In this document: in pieces, positions 44,184 to 52,501 of the stretch
How the letters are laid out: each line of letters starts with the position of its first letter
Numbering within the stretch: position 1 is the stretch's first letter
Notes under the pieces: generated by a model
The model's database searches: none
What the model was told of the DNA's origin: nothing
Seen by the model: only the letters and a program-made list of their open reading frames with translations
NCBI GenBank assembly: GCA_945786985.1
Contig: CALZGC010000025.1
Span: 1 to 52,501, forward strand
Reading direction: 5' to 3'
Source: an uncultured Nitrospirota bacterium
GTDB taxonomy: Bacteria; CG2-30-53-67
Length of the DNA stretch: 52,501 nt
Position numbers and translations under genes: made by a program

Positions 44184-46673
44184 TTACACAACGATATTGA
44201 CAAGCTTGCCCGGCACGACGATCACCTTGCGGATCTCTTTTCCAGCCGTCAGCTCCTGAATGCGGGGATCGCCGAGCGCCGTCGCTTCGAGAACCTCCCT
44301 CGGGGCCTCTGCCGAAACCTGCACCCGACTGCGGAGCTTTCCGTTTATCTGAACCACCACGGTCGTCTCATCTTCCCGGGCAATGGCCTCATCGAAGCTC
44401 GGCCACGGCACAGCGCTCACTCCGCCCGAGTGGCCCAGGACCTCCCACATCTCCTCTGCGATGTGGGGCGCGAAGGGTGCGAGGAGCAGACAGAGGTTGT
44501 CGAGGGATTCTCTCAGCACGGGCAGCAGCGATGCCGACCCATCCCCGGGCTCGCCCTCCGGGAGCTGATTGAGCTGATTGACCAGCTCCATGATGGCGGC
44601 GATGGCCGTGTTGAAATGAAACCGCCCGTCCAGGTCGTGGGTTACCTTCCGGACGGTCTGGTGCGTTTTCCGCCGCAGGGCCGCCAGTGGCTCCGGCAGC
44701 GACCCGGGGATGGCGGCGTCGGCCGGCAGTGCGGCCAGTTGATCCGCGAACCGGGCGACGAGACGCCAGACCCGGTGCAAGAAGCGGTAGGCCCCGTCTA
44801 CTCCCTTGTCGCTCCAGTCGAGATCCCTCTCGGGCGGCGCCGCGAAGAGTGAGAAGAGGCGCGCGGTGTCTGCCCCGTACCTGCCGATCAGGAAATCGGG
44901 ATCGACCACATTCCCTTTGGACTTGCTCATCTTGGCCCCGTCCTTGATCACCATCCCCTGGGTCAGCAGGTTGGCAAAGGGCTCGTCCAGGGAGGTCAGC
45001 CCCAGGTCGCGCAACACCTTGGTGTAAAAGCGTGAGTAGAGCAGGTGCATCACGGCGTGCTCGATCCCGCCGATGTATTGATCCACGGGCATCCAGTAGC
45101 GGACCTCTTCCGGATCGAAGGGTCCGGCGTCGCGCGCAAGCGACGCGTAACGGAGAAAATACCAGGAGCTCTCCACGAAAGTGTCCATGGTGTCGGTCTC
45201 GCGCCGGGCAGGTCCCCCGCATTGGTAACAGCGGGTATGGACGAACGCTTCGTGCGACGCGAGGGGCGACCCGCCGGTACCGGTCAGAGCGACATCCTCC
45301 GGGAGCCTCACGGGCAAATCCTTCTCGTCGACGGGGACGATCCCGCAGTGATCGCAGTAGAGCATCGGAATGGGCGCGCCCCAGTAGCGCTGGCGGGAGA
45401 TCCCCCAGTCCCGCAACCGATAGGTGACGGTCTTCTCACCGAGTCCCCGGCGTTTCAGGTCGTCGGCAATCCGCTCCTTGGCCGTCTCGTTGTCCAGACC
45501 GGAGAACTCACCCGAATCGACGAGCACCCCCGGATCTACGTAGGCTTCGGTCATCTTCTTCTCGACGAGTTCCCCGCCGGGCGGCTGAATCACCACCTTG
45601 ACGTCGATCCCGTACTTTCGGGCAAACTCAAAATCCCGCTGATCGTGCGCGGGCACAGCCATGATGGCCCCGGTGCCGTACTCCATGAGGACGAAGTTGG
45701 CCACATAGACGGGAATGGGGCGCCCGGTCATCGGATTGAGAGCGTAGCTTCCGGTGAAGACCCCTTCCTTCTCCACGTCTTCCGCCGTCCGAACGACCAA
45801 GTCCGCCTTCTGCATCCGTGCGACGAAGGCCGCTACCGCGTCGCGTTGCTCCGAGCTGGTCAGCGATGCCACGAGGGGGTTTTCGGGGGCCATGCTCATG
45901 AAGGTGGCCCCGAAGAGCGTGTCCGGCCGGGTCGTGAAGATCCGGATCTTTTCGTTCCTCCCCGGGACGGCAAAATCGACCTCCACGCCGTGGCTCTTGC
46001 CGATCCAATTTCGCTGCATGGTCAGGACCCGATCGGGCCACCCGGGAAGCGCGTCACAGTATTCCAGCAGTTCATCGGCATAGCGGGTGGTCCGGAAGAA
46101 CCACTGGGCCAGCTGTTTCTGGTCGACCTCCGAGTCACAGCGCCAACAGCGGCCCGCATCGACTTGTTCATTGGCCAGGACCGTCTGACAGGAGTCGCAC
46201 CAGTTCACGGAGGAGTCCTTGCGGTAGACCAGCCCCTTCTCGTACATCTTCAGAAAGATCCATTGCTCCCATCGGTAATAGTCCGGGTCACAGGTGGCCA
46301 CTTCCCGATCCCAGTCGTAGGAGAGACCCATCTGCTTGAGCTGGCTCCGCATGGTCGCGATATTCTCCTGGGTCCAACGGGCCGGGTGCACGCCATGATG
46401 GATGGCAGCGTTCTCCGCGGGCATGCCGAAGGCATCCCAACCCATGGGGTGGAGCACGTTGTATCCCTGCATGGCGCGAAATCGGGCGATCACGTCCCCG
46501 ATGGAGTAGTTTCGGACATGCCCCATGTGGATTTTGCCGGAGGGGTATGGAAACATCTCCAGCACATAGCATTTCCGCCGATTCGGATCGGGCCGGGAGC
46601 GAAAGGTCTTCTCCGTCTCCCAGCGCTGCTGCCATTTGCGCTCAACTGCTGCCGGGTTGTACTCTGCGTCCAC
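44184..46673 (-). CDS. leuS: Leucyl-tRNA synthetase
   Basis: This 829-aa class I synthetase has the HIGH-type motif HMGH (residues 49-52) within [25 protein letters not shown]1 editing domain follows at about 220-400 ([35 protein letters not shown]). KMSKS is at 581-585 and there is a C-terminal tRNA-binding region. Cysteine pairs typical of the zinc insertion are visible (WCDSCQT...CWRCDS). It is the first gene of the leuS-lptE run. Confidence 0.97.
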   Translation of the reverse strand: MDAEYNPAAVERKWQQRWETEKTFRSRPDPNRRKCYVLEMFPYPSGKIHMGHVRNYSIGDVIARFRAMQGYNVLHPMGWDAFGMPAENAAIHHGVHPARWTQENIATMRSQLKQMGLSYDWDREVATCDPDYYRWEQWIFLKMYEKGLVYRKDSSVNWCDSCQTVLANEQVDAGRCWRCDSEVDQKQLAQWFFRTTRYADELLEYCDALPGWPDRVLTMQRNWIGKSHGVEVDFAVPGRNEKIRIFTTRPDTLFGATFMSMAPENPLVASLTSSEQRDAVAAFVARMQKADLVVRTAEDVEKEGVFTGSYALNPMTGRPIPVYVANFVLMEYGTGAIMAVPAHDQRDFEFARKYGIDVKVVIQPPGGELVEKKMTEAYVDPGVLVDSGEFSGLDNETAKERIADDLKRRGLGEKTVTYRLRDWGISRQRYWGAPIPMLYCDHCGIVPVDEKDLPVRLPEDVALTGTGGSPLASHEAFVHTRCYQCGGPARRETDTMDTFVESSWYFLRYASLARDAGPFDPEEVRYWMPVDQYIGGIEHAVMHLLYSRFYTKVLRDLGLTSLDEPFANLLTQGMVIKDGAKMSKSKGNVVDPDFLIGRYGADTARLFSLFAAPPERDLDWSDKGVDGAYRFLHRVWRLVARFADQLAALPADAAIPGSLPEPLAALRRKTHQTVRKVTHDLDGRFHFNTAIAAIMELVNQLNQLPEGEPGDGSASLLPVLRESLDNLCLLLAPFAPHIAEEMWEVLGHSGGVSAVPWPSFDEAIAREDETTVVVQINGKLRSRVQVSAEAPREVLEATALGDPRIQELTAGKEIRKVIVVPGKLVNIVV

Positions 46674-47027
46674 TTCTTCACTCCGTCGGTCTGGGATTCT
46701 CTATCGGTGATGCCTGAGATGCGCATCCCCACACCCCGCCCCCGTGCCGGAAGGCCCCTCGGGAATCATGGATTGACCAAGCGTATTAAAAACTGCCGAG
46801 AACGGGTGGCTGATCCCCGAATGCCCTCTGTAATTAGCACAGCGACCCTGCTTATTCAAGGGAAAAGCCCAGGATTCCGAAGGACTGGACCTTGGCCGGT
46901 TATGGACAAATGATTCTAAATTCAAGAGGTTTGTGATATGGTTTACAGAAGTGTTTCACGGGCCTGCCCGAGCAGTGCTGGGCGAGCGCAAAGGCCCCCT
47001 TGGCCTTCCAGAAGGAGATCCCGACGG
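46674..47027. other. Divergent intergenic region, 354 bases
   Basis: It separates leuS (minus) from the nucleotidyltransferase gene (plus). A weak extended -10 (TGA-TATGGT, TATGGT at 46937-46942) with a poor -35 could serve the plus strand. No gene or repeat is seen. Confidence 0.4.
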
Positions 47028-48029
47028 ATGAAAGCCATGATCCTGGCTGCCGGACTGGGCGAGCGCCTGCGTCCGCTGACCAACGAACTTCCCAAACCGC
47101 TGGTTCCGGTGGCCAACCGCCCCATCATCGAGTACAACCTTCGTCTCCTGAAGAAATACGGAATTAAGGAGGTGGCGGTGAACCTGCATCACCTGGGAGA
47201 CAAGATTCAGGACCATCTCGGTGACGGCAGGCGGTTCGGTCTGCAGATCACTTATTCCCGGGAACCTCGTCTGCTCGGTACGGGGGGCGGCATCCGGCGC
47301 CTGCAGGCCTTTTTCGGCCATGAAGCCTTTATCGTCATCAACGCGGACATCCTCATCGACATCGATTTGATGGATCTGGTCGTTTTTCACCGCGCCCAGG
47401 GTGCGCTGGCCACGATGGCCCTGCGGCCTAACGAAGATGTCGTGCGATACGGGACCATACACACCGACGACGGAGGCCGGATCCGGGAGTTTCTCGGAAA
47501 GCTCCGCGCAAAGACCGACACCCTGCACCCCTGGATGTTCACCGGCGTTCACGTCATGGAACCCGGCGTTTTCGAGCGGATGCCCGACCAGGAGTCTTTC
47601 TGCATCAACCGCGATGTGTACGCCCAATGGGTTCGTGCAGGCCATCCCTGTTACGGCTACCTCCACCGGGGCTACTGGCGCGACCTCGGCACGCCCACCG
47701 ATTATCTGCAGGCCAATCTAGACCTGCTCGAGACGGATCTTGCCTTCGCCCCCCCCGAGGACCCCGAGGGAACCTTCGAACAAAGCCCGCAGGCATCACT
47801 CACGGCCCCCTGCAAATTCGGGGCGGGAAGCGTTGTCGCAGGGGATGCCGTTGTCGGACCCGGTGTGGTTCTGGGAGCAGGAAGTCATGTCAGCGCGGGC
47901 GCCCGCGTCGCGCGCAGCGTCCTCTGGCCCGATGCACGTATCGAAGCGGGTGAAGTGGTCGAGCAGATGATTGTGACCCGCTTCCAGCGGGTGCATGCAG
48001 CCTCTCAGGACGCACCCAGTCTCCCATAG
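47028..48029 (+). CDS. Sugar nucleotidyltransferase (mannose-1-phosphate guanylyltransferase-like)
   Basis: This 333-aa enzyme joins a nucleotide to a sugar-1-phosphate. The N-terminal GT-A-like domain starts with ILAAGLGERLRPLT and LPKPLVPVANRPIIEYNL, and includes GTGGGIRRL and VINADILIDID (metal-binding D). The C-terminal ~80 residues have hexapeptide-type repeats (FGAGSVVAGDAVVGPGVVLGAG) of a left-handed beta-helix. The sugar and nucleotide cannot be fixed from sequence alone; close relatives include GMP/mannose and MurNAc-1-P uridylyltransferases. The ATG at 47028 has GAAGGAG upstream; the longer frame is not used. Confidence 0.85.
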   Translation: MKAMILAAGLGERLRPLTNELPKPLVPVANRPIIEYNLRLLKKYGIKEVAVNLHHLGDKIQDHLGDGRRFGLQITYSREPRLLGTGGGIRRLQAFFGHEAFIVINADILIDIDLMDLVVFHRAQGALATMALRPNEDVVRYGTIHTDDGGRIREFLGKLRAKTDTLHPWMFTGVHVMEPGVFERMPDQESFCINRDVYAQWVRAGHPCYGYLHRGYWRDLGTPTDYLQANLDLLETDLAFAPPEDPEGTFEQSPQASLTAPCKFGAGSVVAGDAVVGPGVVLGAGSHVSAGARVARSVLWPDARIEAGEVVEQMIVTRFQRVHAASQDAPSLP

Positions 48030-48245
48030 ACAGCGCCCGACCCGGCGAAAAAACTCAGGATCCCGCCTCTCCCAAACTCTCATGTCTAACATTGAATAAT
48101 CTATTTAACCTATTGATTTAGATCACTCTTTCTTTGTAGTGCTTGACAAAAACAGGGGGTTCAGGCACCCTTGCGAGGTGTTCAAAAGTGGGCGTCCGCT
48201 TTTCATTGGGTGGCGGGCCAAGGCAATCAAGAAAGGAGCATCTCC

Positions 48246-48806
48246 ATGGCACTGACACCGTCCAAGATGATCCCCCTCGGCACGACCGCACCCGATTTCA
48301 CACTCCCCGATACGGTTTCGGGAAAGCTCCTGAGTCTGGCTGAGCTGAAATCGGACCGGGCCAGCGTGATCCTGTTCATCTGCAACCACTGCCCCTATGT
48401 ACAGCATGTGCGCCAACAGCTGATCGAGCTGGCCGGCGACTACGGTCCCCGGGGTATTGCGTTTGTCGCCATCAGCGCCAACGACGCCGAGAATTATCCG
48501 GACGACGCACCGGAGAAGATGAGGATGGTCGCGGGGGAACTGGGCTACCCCTTTCCTTACCTCTATGACGAATCGCAGGAGGTCGCCAGGGCTTACGGGG
48601 CAGCCTGTACCCCCGATATCTTTGTCTTCGACGGGGCGTTGAAACTCGTCTATCGAGGACAGCTGGACGATGCACGGCCTGGAACCGATGTTCCTGTCAC
48701 CGGCAGGGACCTCCGTGAGGCCCTGGACCGGATCCTCGAAGGACGCCCGGTGAGTCCCGATCAGAAGCCGAGCATGGGGTGCAATATCAAATGGAAAACC
48801 GGCTAG
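48246..48806 (+). CDS. Thioredoxin-fold redoxin (AhpC/TSA-like)
   Basis: This 186-aa cytoplasmic redoxin has the active-site segment LFICNHCPYVQHV with C46-N-H-C49, then AISANDAENYPDDAPEKMR and a cis-Pro region ACTPDIFVFD. This family keeps two cysteines like thioredoxin but has a longer AhpC-type insertion. It probably reduces peroxides or thiols. AAAGGAG precedes the ATG. An isolated TTGACA at 48143 lacks a good -10. Confidence 0.85.
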   Translation: MALTPSKMIPLGTTAPDFTLPDTVSGKLLSLAELKSDRASVILFICNHCPYVQHVRQQLIELAGDYGPRGIAFVAISANDAENYPDDAPEKMRMVAGELGYPFPYLYDESQEVARAYGAACTPDIFVFDGALKLVYRGQLDDARPGTDVPVTGRDLREALDRILEGRPVSPDQKPSMGCNIKWKTG

Positions 48807-48940
48807 CGAGGCAGAGCGAGTGCCGAGCCGGCAAGTTGAGGCCCCCCTTCTCATGTCCTCGGCCACTCAGACCGATTCCCCGGCAGAGGGGGGTGTCATC
48901 TCAATAGCAGGAGGCCATCGCTTTTTTTGAAATATTTTCC

Positions 48941-48969
48941 TTGCCAGGCGACTCTGCTTGTGTTACAAG
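48941..48969 (+). promoter_or_regulatory. Extended -10 promoter of the cold-shock gene
   Basis: TTGCCA (48941-48946) and TGT-TACAAG (TACAAG 48964-48969) have 17-base spacing. The leader to the ATG at 49128 would be about 150 bases, similar in length to known cold-shock mRNA leaders. The 321-base gap 48807-49127 otherwise holds no gene. Confidence 0.42.
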
Positions 48970-49127
48970 AAGATAGTGTTCTATATCCTTCACCTTTTCA
49001 TTAATCGTGCATTAGAGAAAAGAGAAGTACACGGACACATCCAGGAACGTGCAGTTGTTCATTCGGTGGGACGTGAAGAGCTGCCAACAAAGAAAAAGGT
49101 TCCACCAGGAAACAAAGGAGCAACGGC

Positions 49128-49328
49128 ATGGTAGAAGGAACAGTGAAGTGGTTCAACGAATCAAAGGGTTTCGGTTTCATCCAGCAGGAGAATGGTCCGG
49201 ATGTGTTCGTGCACTATACGGCCATCACAGGTGACGGATTCAAGACCCTGAACGACGGCGACAGCGTCCAGTTCGACATCACGGAAGGGTCCAAAGGACC
49301 GCAGGCTTCCAACGTCGTGAAGACGTAG
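49128..49328 (+). CDS. Cold-shock domain protein (CspA family)
   Basis: This 66-aa single-stranded RNA/DNA-binding OB-fold chaperone has RNP1 KGFGFI (residues 13-18) and RNP2 VFVHY (26-30), both complete, and a normal start [14 protein letters not shown]. It is monocistronic with a long leader and a strong terminator. Confidence 0.97.
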   Translation: MVEGTVKWFNESKGFGFIQQENGPDVFVHYTAITGDGFKTLNDGDSVQFDITEGSKGPQASNVVKT

Positions 49329-49358
49329 ATTCGGAATCACTGACCATCGCTAAGAAAG

Positions 49359-49387
49359 GCTCCACGAGAAATCGTGGAGCTTTTTTT
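49359..49387 (+). terminator. Rho-independent terminator after the cold-shock gene
   Basis: GCTCCACGA and TCGTGGAGC form a perfect 9-bp stem with a GAAA tetraloop followed by seven T. On the minus strand the same stem is followed by CTTTCTT, so it may also stop transcription from the convergent NTF2-like gene. Confidence 0.95.
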
Positions 49388-49405
49388 GTGCTTTGTGCAA
49401 GAAGG

Positions 49406-49996
49406 TTAAAGGCGGCCTTTGATCGTGCGGATCATCCAGCCCACCACGGGGATGTGTTCGAAAAGACCGCCCGCCGCGTCCCAGTAGTCCTGGTGGTAGA
49501 CCACCTTCCCCGCTGCGTTGAACCGCAGATGACTGATACCGATGGAACGGGTCATCTGGCCTCGCCGCATCTTCTTGAACTGAAGCTCCATGACCCAGCG
49601 GACGTAATAGTTGCCGCCCGACCGTGCCACATCCCGGATCTCCACGCGACCCACCTCCACGGCCTCGGCGCTCTCTACGAGATAGGCTTCCAGAGCATCG
49701 ATGCCCCGGATCTCCTTTAAGGTGTCATTAAAATAGACATCCCCGGCGTAGACGCGGCGGACCTTTCCGCGCATGGCTTCCGGTGTAAATGCCGAGAAGA
49801 GATCGGAGAATCCCTCCAGGGCCGCAACCTCTTCAGGACTCCCCGGAACCAGCGGACTCTCCACACCCACCGCCTCTTCCTTCACAACCTGTTCGTATGA
49901 CATGGCGACCTCCCGTTGACCAGCCCCCGCTCCGCAGGCGACGCCGGTCAGCAGCGCTGCCGCGCCGAGAATTGCGATACGTACAACCTGTTGCAT
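49406..49996 (-). CDS. Lipoprotein with NTF2/SnoaL-like domain
   Basis: This 196-aa protein has a signal with a lipobox-like GVAC (Cys about 21). The domain at about 60-190 has the cone-fold pattern of SnoaL/NTF2-like proteins (FSDLFSAFTPEAMRGKVRRVYAGDVYFNDTLKEIRGIDALEAYLVESAE; HQDYWDAAGGLFEHIPVVGWMIRTIKGRL). Ligand unknown; similar proteins occur beside CFA-like methyltransferase and DUF1295/DUF2878 genes. The ATG at 49996 begins the signal peptide. Confidence 0.72.
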   Translation of the reverse strand: MQQVVRIAILGAAALLTGVACGAGAGQREVAMSYEQVVKEEAVGVESPLVPGSPEEVAALEGFSDLFSAFTPEAMRGKVRRVYAGDVYFNDTLKEIRGIDALEAYLVESAEAVEVGRVEIRDVARSGGNYYVRWVMELQFKKMRRGQMTRSIGISHLRFNAAGKVVYHQDYWDAAGGLFEHIPVVGWMIRTIKGRL

Positions 49997-50169
49997 AACG
50001 CCCTCTTTGTGCCGGGAGCCTCCTGATACACACACCATACCAATGGCGCCGGACCTTGTCCAACGGCGGCTCCGGGCGCCCTTTCGCTTGACTGATCGCC
50101 GCAAAGGCGGTTACCTCTTAGGGGTGCACGTTTGCGCAGGAACATCCGGAGCGAGATGAGGAGTCAGGG

Positions 50170-50967
50170 ATGCCTGGGGGCCCCTTGAAACTGATGCTGC
50201 TGGGTTGGCTCGGGATGGCCGTGCTCATGACCTCCCTCTACCGAGTCCAGCAGAAACGGAACGATGCCGGCATCGCCGATGTCGGGTGGGCCGCCGGACT
50301 GGCGGCGCTGGCGCTCTTCTACGCCGTTGCGGCCGACGGGTATCCCCTTCGCCGAGCGGCCCTCGCGCTGTTGGCGGGGTTCTGGGGCCTGCGCCTGGCA
50401 CTCTATTTGCTCTTCAACCGGGTTCTGAAGGGCCCCGAGGACGGCCGTTACCGGATGCTCCGGGAGCAGTGGGGCCAACGGGCACCGCTTTATTTCTTTT
50501 TCTTCTTCCAGATGCAGGCTCTCTGGGCCATCCTCTTTTCCGTTCCCTTGCTGGTGGTGGCCTATCATCCGAAACCGTTCTGGTCTGCCTTCGACACAGG
50601 AGGGGTCCTTCTCTGGCTGATCGCAGTCTGCGGCGAAACCGTGGCCGACGCCCAGCTGGCCCGTTTCCGGGCAGTGCCTGAAAACCGAGGCAAGACCTGC
50701 CGAGCGGGATTGTGGCGCTATTCTCGCCATCCCAATTACTTCTTCGAGTTCCTTCACTGGTGGACCTATGTGCTGATGGGCGCCGGCGCGCCTTACGGGT
50801 GGGTCACGCTCCTCGGGCCGGCAACCATGCTTCTCTTTCTCTACAAGATCACGGGGATTCCCTACACGGAGAAGCAGGCCCTCGCAAGCCGGGGGGAGGA
50901 CTATCGGCGGTACCAGGAAAGCACCAGCCCCCTCATCCCGTGGTTTCCGAAGAAAGGCAGGCCATGA
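50170..50967 (+). CDS. DUF1295 / steroid 5-alpha-reductase-like membrane protein
   Basis: This 265-aa protein has about six transmembrane helices. The C-terminal signature [27 protein letters not shown], then [28 protein letters not shown], belongs to the DUF1295 family, related to isoprenylcysteine methyltransferases and NADPH-dependent 5-alpha reductases. A lipid-modifying role is likely given its overlap (ATGA) with the CFA-like methyltransferase, but the reaction is not known. Confidence 0.88.
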   Translation: MPGGPLKLMLLGWLGMAVLMTSLYRVQQKRNDAGIADVGWAAGLAALALFYAVAADGYPLRRAALALLAGFWGLRLALYLLFNRVLKGPEDGRYRMLREQWGQRAPLYFFFFFQMQALWAILFSVPLLVVAYHPKPFWSAFDTGGVLLWLIAVCGETVADAQLARFRAVPENRGKTCRAGLWRYSRHPNYFFEFLHWWTYVLMGAGAPYGWVTLLGPATMLLFLYKITGIPYTEKQALASRGEDYRRYQESTSPLIPWFPKKGRP

Positions 50968-51998
50968 ATCCGCGTTTGATCACCTGGGCCGAAACAGGAG
51001 CCCTGCCCGACTGGCTGATCCGTCTGGGGATCCGCCGCCTCAACCGGCGCCGCCTGGCCGACGAAAACCGCCGGCACGGTCCCGACCCCCATCGCACGCG
51101 GGCCGCATTTGTGGAGACGCTGAAAGGTTCGCCCATCGCCGTCGAAATGGACCGGGTCAATGAAGAACACTACGAGCTGCCCCCGGCTTTCTTCGAGAAG
51201 GTGCTCGGCCGACACTTGAAGTACAGCTGCTGCTACTGGCCGGCGGGGACGACCGACCTCGATGCCGCCGAAGCCACCATGCTTCAGCTCAGCGCAGAGC
51301 GGGCGGAAATCGACGACGGCATGGAAATCCTCGATCTCGGCTGCGGCTGGGGCTCGTTCACCCTCTGGGCCGCGCAGCGTTTCCCGGGCGCGCAGATTCT
51401 GGCCGTCTCCAATTCGCGGCCCCAGCGCGAATTCATCGAAGCCGCCTGCCGCTCCCGGGGGCTGAAAAACGTTCAGGTACTCACGGCGGACATGAATGCC
51501 TTCCAGACCGACCGGACCTTCAACCGGGTGGTCTCCATCGAGATGTTCGAACACATGCGCAACTACCAGGAGCTCCTCGCCCGCATTGCCCGATGGCTGC
51601 GGCCCGAGGGAAAGCTGTTCGTGCACATCTTCTGTCACCGGCAATGGGCCTATCTCTTCGAGACCGAAGGCGACAGCAACTGGATGGGCCGGCACTTTTT
51701 CACGGGCGGCCTGATGCCTTCGGACGATCTCCTCACCCATTTCCAGAACGACCTGGTTCTGGAGAAGCAATGGTGCGTTCCGGGAGAGCATTACCAGAAA
51801 ACCGCTGAGGCCTGGCTGAATAACTTCGACAACCGCCGGGGGGAGATTCTGCCGATTCTGGAATCGCTCTACGGGTCCGGCGCCGCACCGCTCTGGACGC
51901 AGCGCTGGCGGATCTTCTTCATGGCCTGCGCAGAATTGTGGGGCACCCGCAAAGGCCGGGAGTGGTGGGTCTCCCACTACCGGTTCCACCGTCCCTGA
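50964..51998 (+). CDS. CFA-synthase-family methyltransferase, coclaurine-N-methyltransferase-like form
   Basis: This 344-aa SAM-dependent enzyme has the segment KYSCCYW (86-92) and SAM motif [10 protein letters not shown] (123-132), shared with cyclopropane fatty acid synthases, then [12 protein letters not shown]. The C-terminal stretch [30 protein letters not shown] resembles the plant coclaurine N-methyltransferase end more than E. coli Cfa. It is also shorter at the N-terminus than E. coli Cfa (382 aa). The ATG overlaps the DUF1295 stop. A lipid or small amine substrate is possible. The last 22 bases overlap the convergent DUF2878 gene. Confidence 0.82.
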   Translation: MNPRLITWAETGALPDWLIRLGIRRLNRRRLADENRRHGPDPHRTRAAFVETLKGSPIAVEMDRVNEEHYELPPAFFEKVLGRHLKYSCCYWPAGTTDLDAAEATMLQLSAERAEIDDGMEILDLGCGWGSFTLWAAQRFPGAQILAVSNSRPQREFIEAACRSRGLKNVQVLTADMNAFQTDRTFNRVVSIEMFEHMRNYQELLARIARWLRPEGKLFVHIFCHRQWAYLFETEGDSNWMGRHFFTGGLMPSDDLLTHFQNDLVLEKQWCVPGEHYQKTAEAWLNNFDNRRGEILPILESLYGSGAAPLWTQRWRIFFMACAELWGTRKGREWWVSHYRFHRP

Positions 51999-52501
51999 TC
52001 CCGCCGGCCGGCGTGGGCGAAGCGCCGGCTCTCTTTCACGGCGCGGGCCAGTCCAAAGAGCAAGGGGGTCACGATGCACCAAGCGAGACCGACTGCGAGC
52101 AACGGCACCAGGAGCGGCCGGTCCATCTCGATGGCACCCAGCCGGTCCCCCGCCCAGTAGGCCAGCGGCCCCCCCGCGGCCCCGAGGATCGCGGCCGCCA
52201 GAGGTTTGCCGTGCAGCCAGGAGAGAGAAACGTTGAGGATGGTCGCGAAGTTCGCCCAGAGGGCCATGAGCCAGAGGGTGCTCAAGGGAGGGGGCAGCAG
52301 CCAGCGTACCGGCACGAAGGCGCCGAGTGCGATAAGCCCGGTGTCCACCAGGAAACCGATTCCCGCCGTCGCGAGGGCCAGCAGCGCCTCCCCTGTACGC
52401 TGCGAAGTGCGCGCCAGATGAAGCGCCAGAACGAGCGCCACAACGGCGGGGCCCCACAGGGTCTGGCCGCGCGCGGCACCCAGGATACAGGCAAACCAAC
52501 C
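51977..52501 (-). CDS. DUF2878 membrane protein (5' end outside window)
   Basis: The frame is open to the right edge: upstream of the GTG at 52441 it continues [20 protein letters not shown], which is the normal DUF2878 N-terminal region, so the true start lies beyond 52501. At least 174 aa with four or more hydrophobic helices (for example [27 protein letters not shown]). Function unknown. DUF2878, CFA-like and DUF1295 genes recur together in bacterial lipid-modification clusters, so a shared pathway is likely. Its 3' end overlaps the methyltransferase gene tail to tail. Confidence 0.8.
   Translation of the reverse strand, partial: GWFACILGAARGQTLWGPAVVALVLALHLARTSQRTGEALLALATAGIGFLVDTGLIALGAFVPVRWLLPPPLSTLWLMALWANFATILNVSLSWLHGKPLAAAILGAAGGPLAYWAGDRLGAIEMDRPLLVPLLAVGLAWCIVTPLLFGLARAVKESRRFAHAGRRDQGRWNR

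Noticed and set aside
45045-46913. 622-codon plus-strand open frame opposite leuS
   Set aside because: It lies almost wholly antisense to an intact leuS, has low-complexity His/Arg/Gly/Pro-rich sequence and no family motif; it is a GC-rich shadow frame.
48143-48171. Promoter before the redoxin gene
   Set aside because: A perfect TTGACA is present but the sequence at -10 spacing (CACCCT) is unlike any -10 box.
50901-52499. 532-codon minus-strand frame across the methyltransferase and DUF2878
   Set aside because: It overlaps two genes with clear family signatures and has no recognisable motif or ribosome site.

Overview
The window looks like chromosomal DNA of a Gram-negative, largely anaerobic bacterium. 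The evidence is lptE (outer membrane), a complex I operon with a fused nuoCD, and an oxygen-defence set typical of anaerobes (flavodiiron protein, rubredoxin, two ferritin-like proteins, iron-sulfur flavoprotein). Gene content and gene order (tRNA-Leu-tig-clpP-clpX, leuS-lptE) suggest a member of the former Deltaproteobacteria (Desulfobacterota). That placement is inference; no marker here fixes the taxon. Most of the window is GC-rich, but the first ~2.1 kb is visibly AT-richer.

Layout. 1-2209: a 5'-to-left partial gene for a membrane M48-type metallopeptidase with C-terminal TPR-like repeats, then an AT-rich gap. 2210-10320: a YfhM-type alpha-2-macroglobulin gene overlapping pbpC, a periplasmic protease-trap and peptidoglycan-repair pair. 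10467-12583 (minus): an elongator tRNA-Met with its own promoter, a secreted FlgT-like protein and a 2-hydroxyacyl-CoA dehydratase-family protein. 12783-13385: a secreted SH3b protein. 13403-21770 (minus): iscU-nuoA-B-CD-E-F-G-H-I, with a candidate sigma-54 promoter in front and no nuoJKLMN behind. 21855-27179 (minus): aspA, a methyltransferase, an iron-sulfur flavoprotein, ferritin-like proteins, rubredoxin, a zinc ribbon and a DHH phosphoesterase. The flavodiiron protein gene fprA follows divergently at 27807-29045.

29149-34054 (minus): a small coiled-coil protein, a nested palindromic repeat, yacG, an RmlD-like reductase, a MetE-core-like protein and alpha-glucan phosphorylase. 34377-34874: a lipoprotein. 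34996-41254 (minus): asnS with a TusA-fold-like leader gene, a cyclophilin lipoprotein, engB, clpX, clpP and tig. Upstream of tig lie a palindromic element and tRNA-Leu with a perfect-consensus promoter. 41821-46673 (minus): a deoxyhypusine-synthase-like gene, a small unknown gene, lptE and leuS, with palindromic elements in two of the gaps. 47028-49328 (plus): a sugar nucleotidyltransferase, a redoxin and a cold-shock protein with a strong terminator. 49406-52501: an NTF2-like lipoprotein, a DUF1295 membrane protein, a CFA/coclaurine-N-methyltransferase-like enzyme and a DUF2878 gene running off the right edge.

The most distinctive feature is two families of small palindromic, non-coding repeats. 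Family A (~165-180 bp, three copies) has terminal inverted repeats reading AACCCGGATATTGCATGAGT. Family B (~165 bp, two copies) has ends resembling GGCCCTATTCCTAAATACGG. One B copy sits inside an A copy, and two A copies in opposite orientation bracket lptE plus a small unknown gene.
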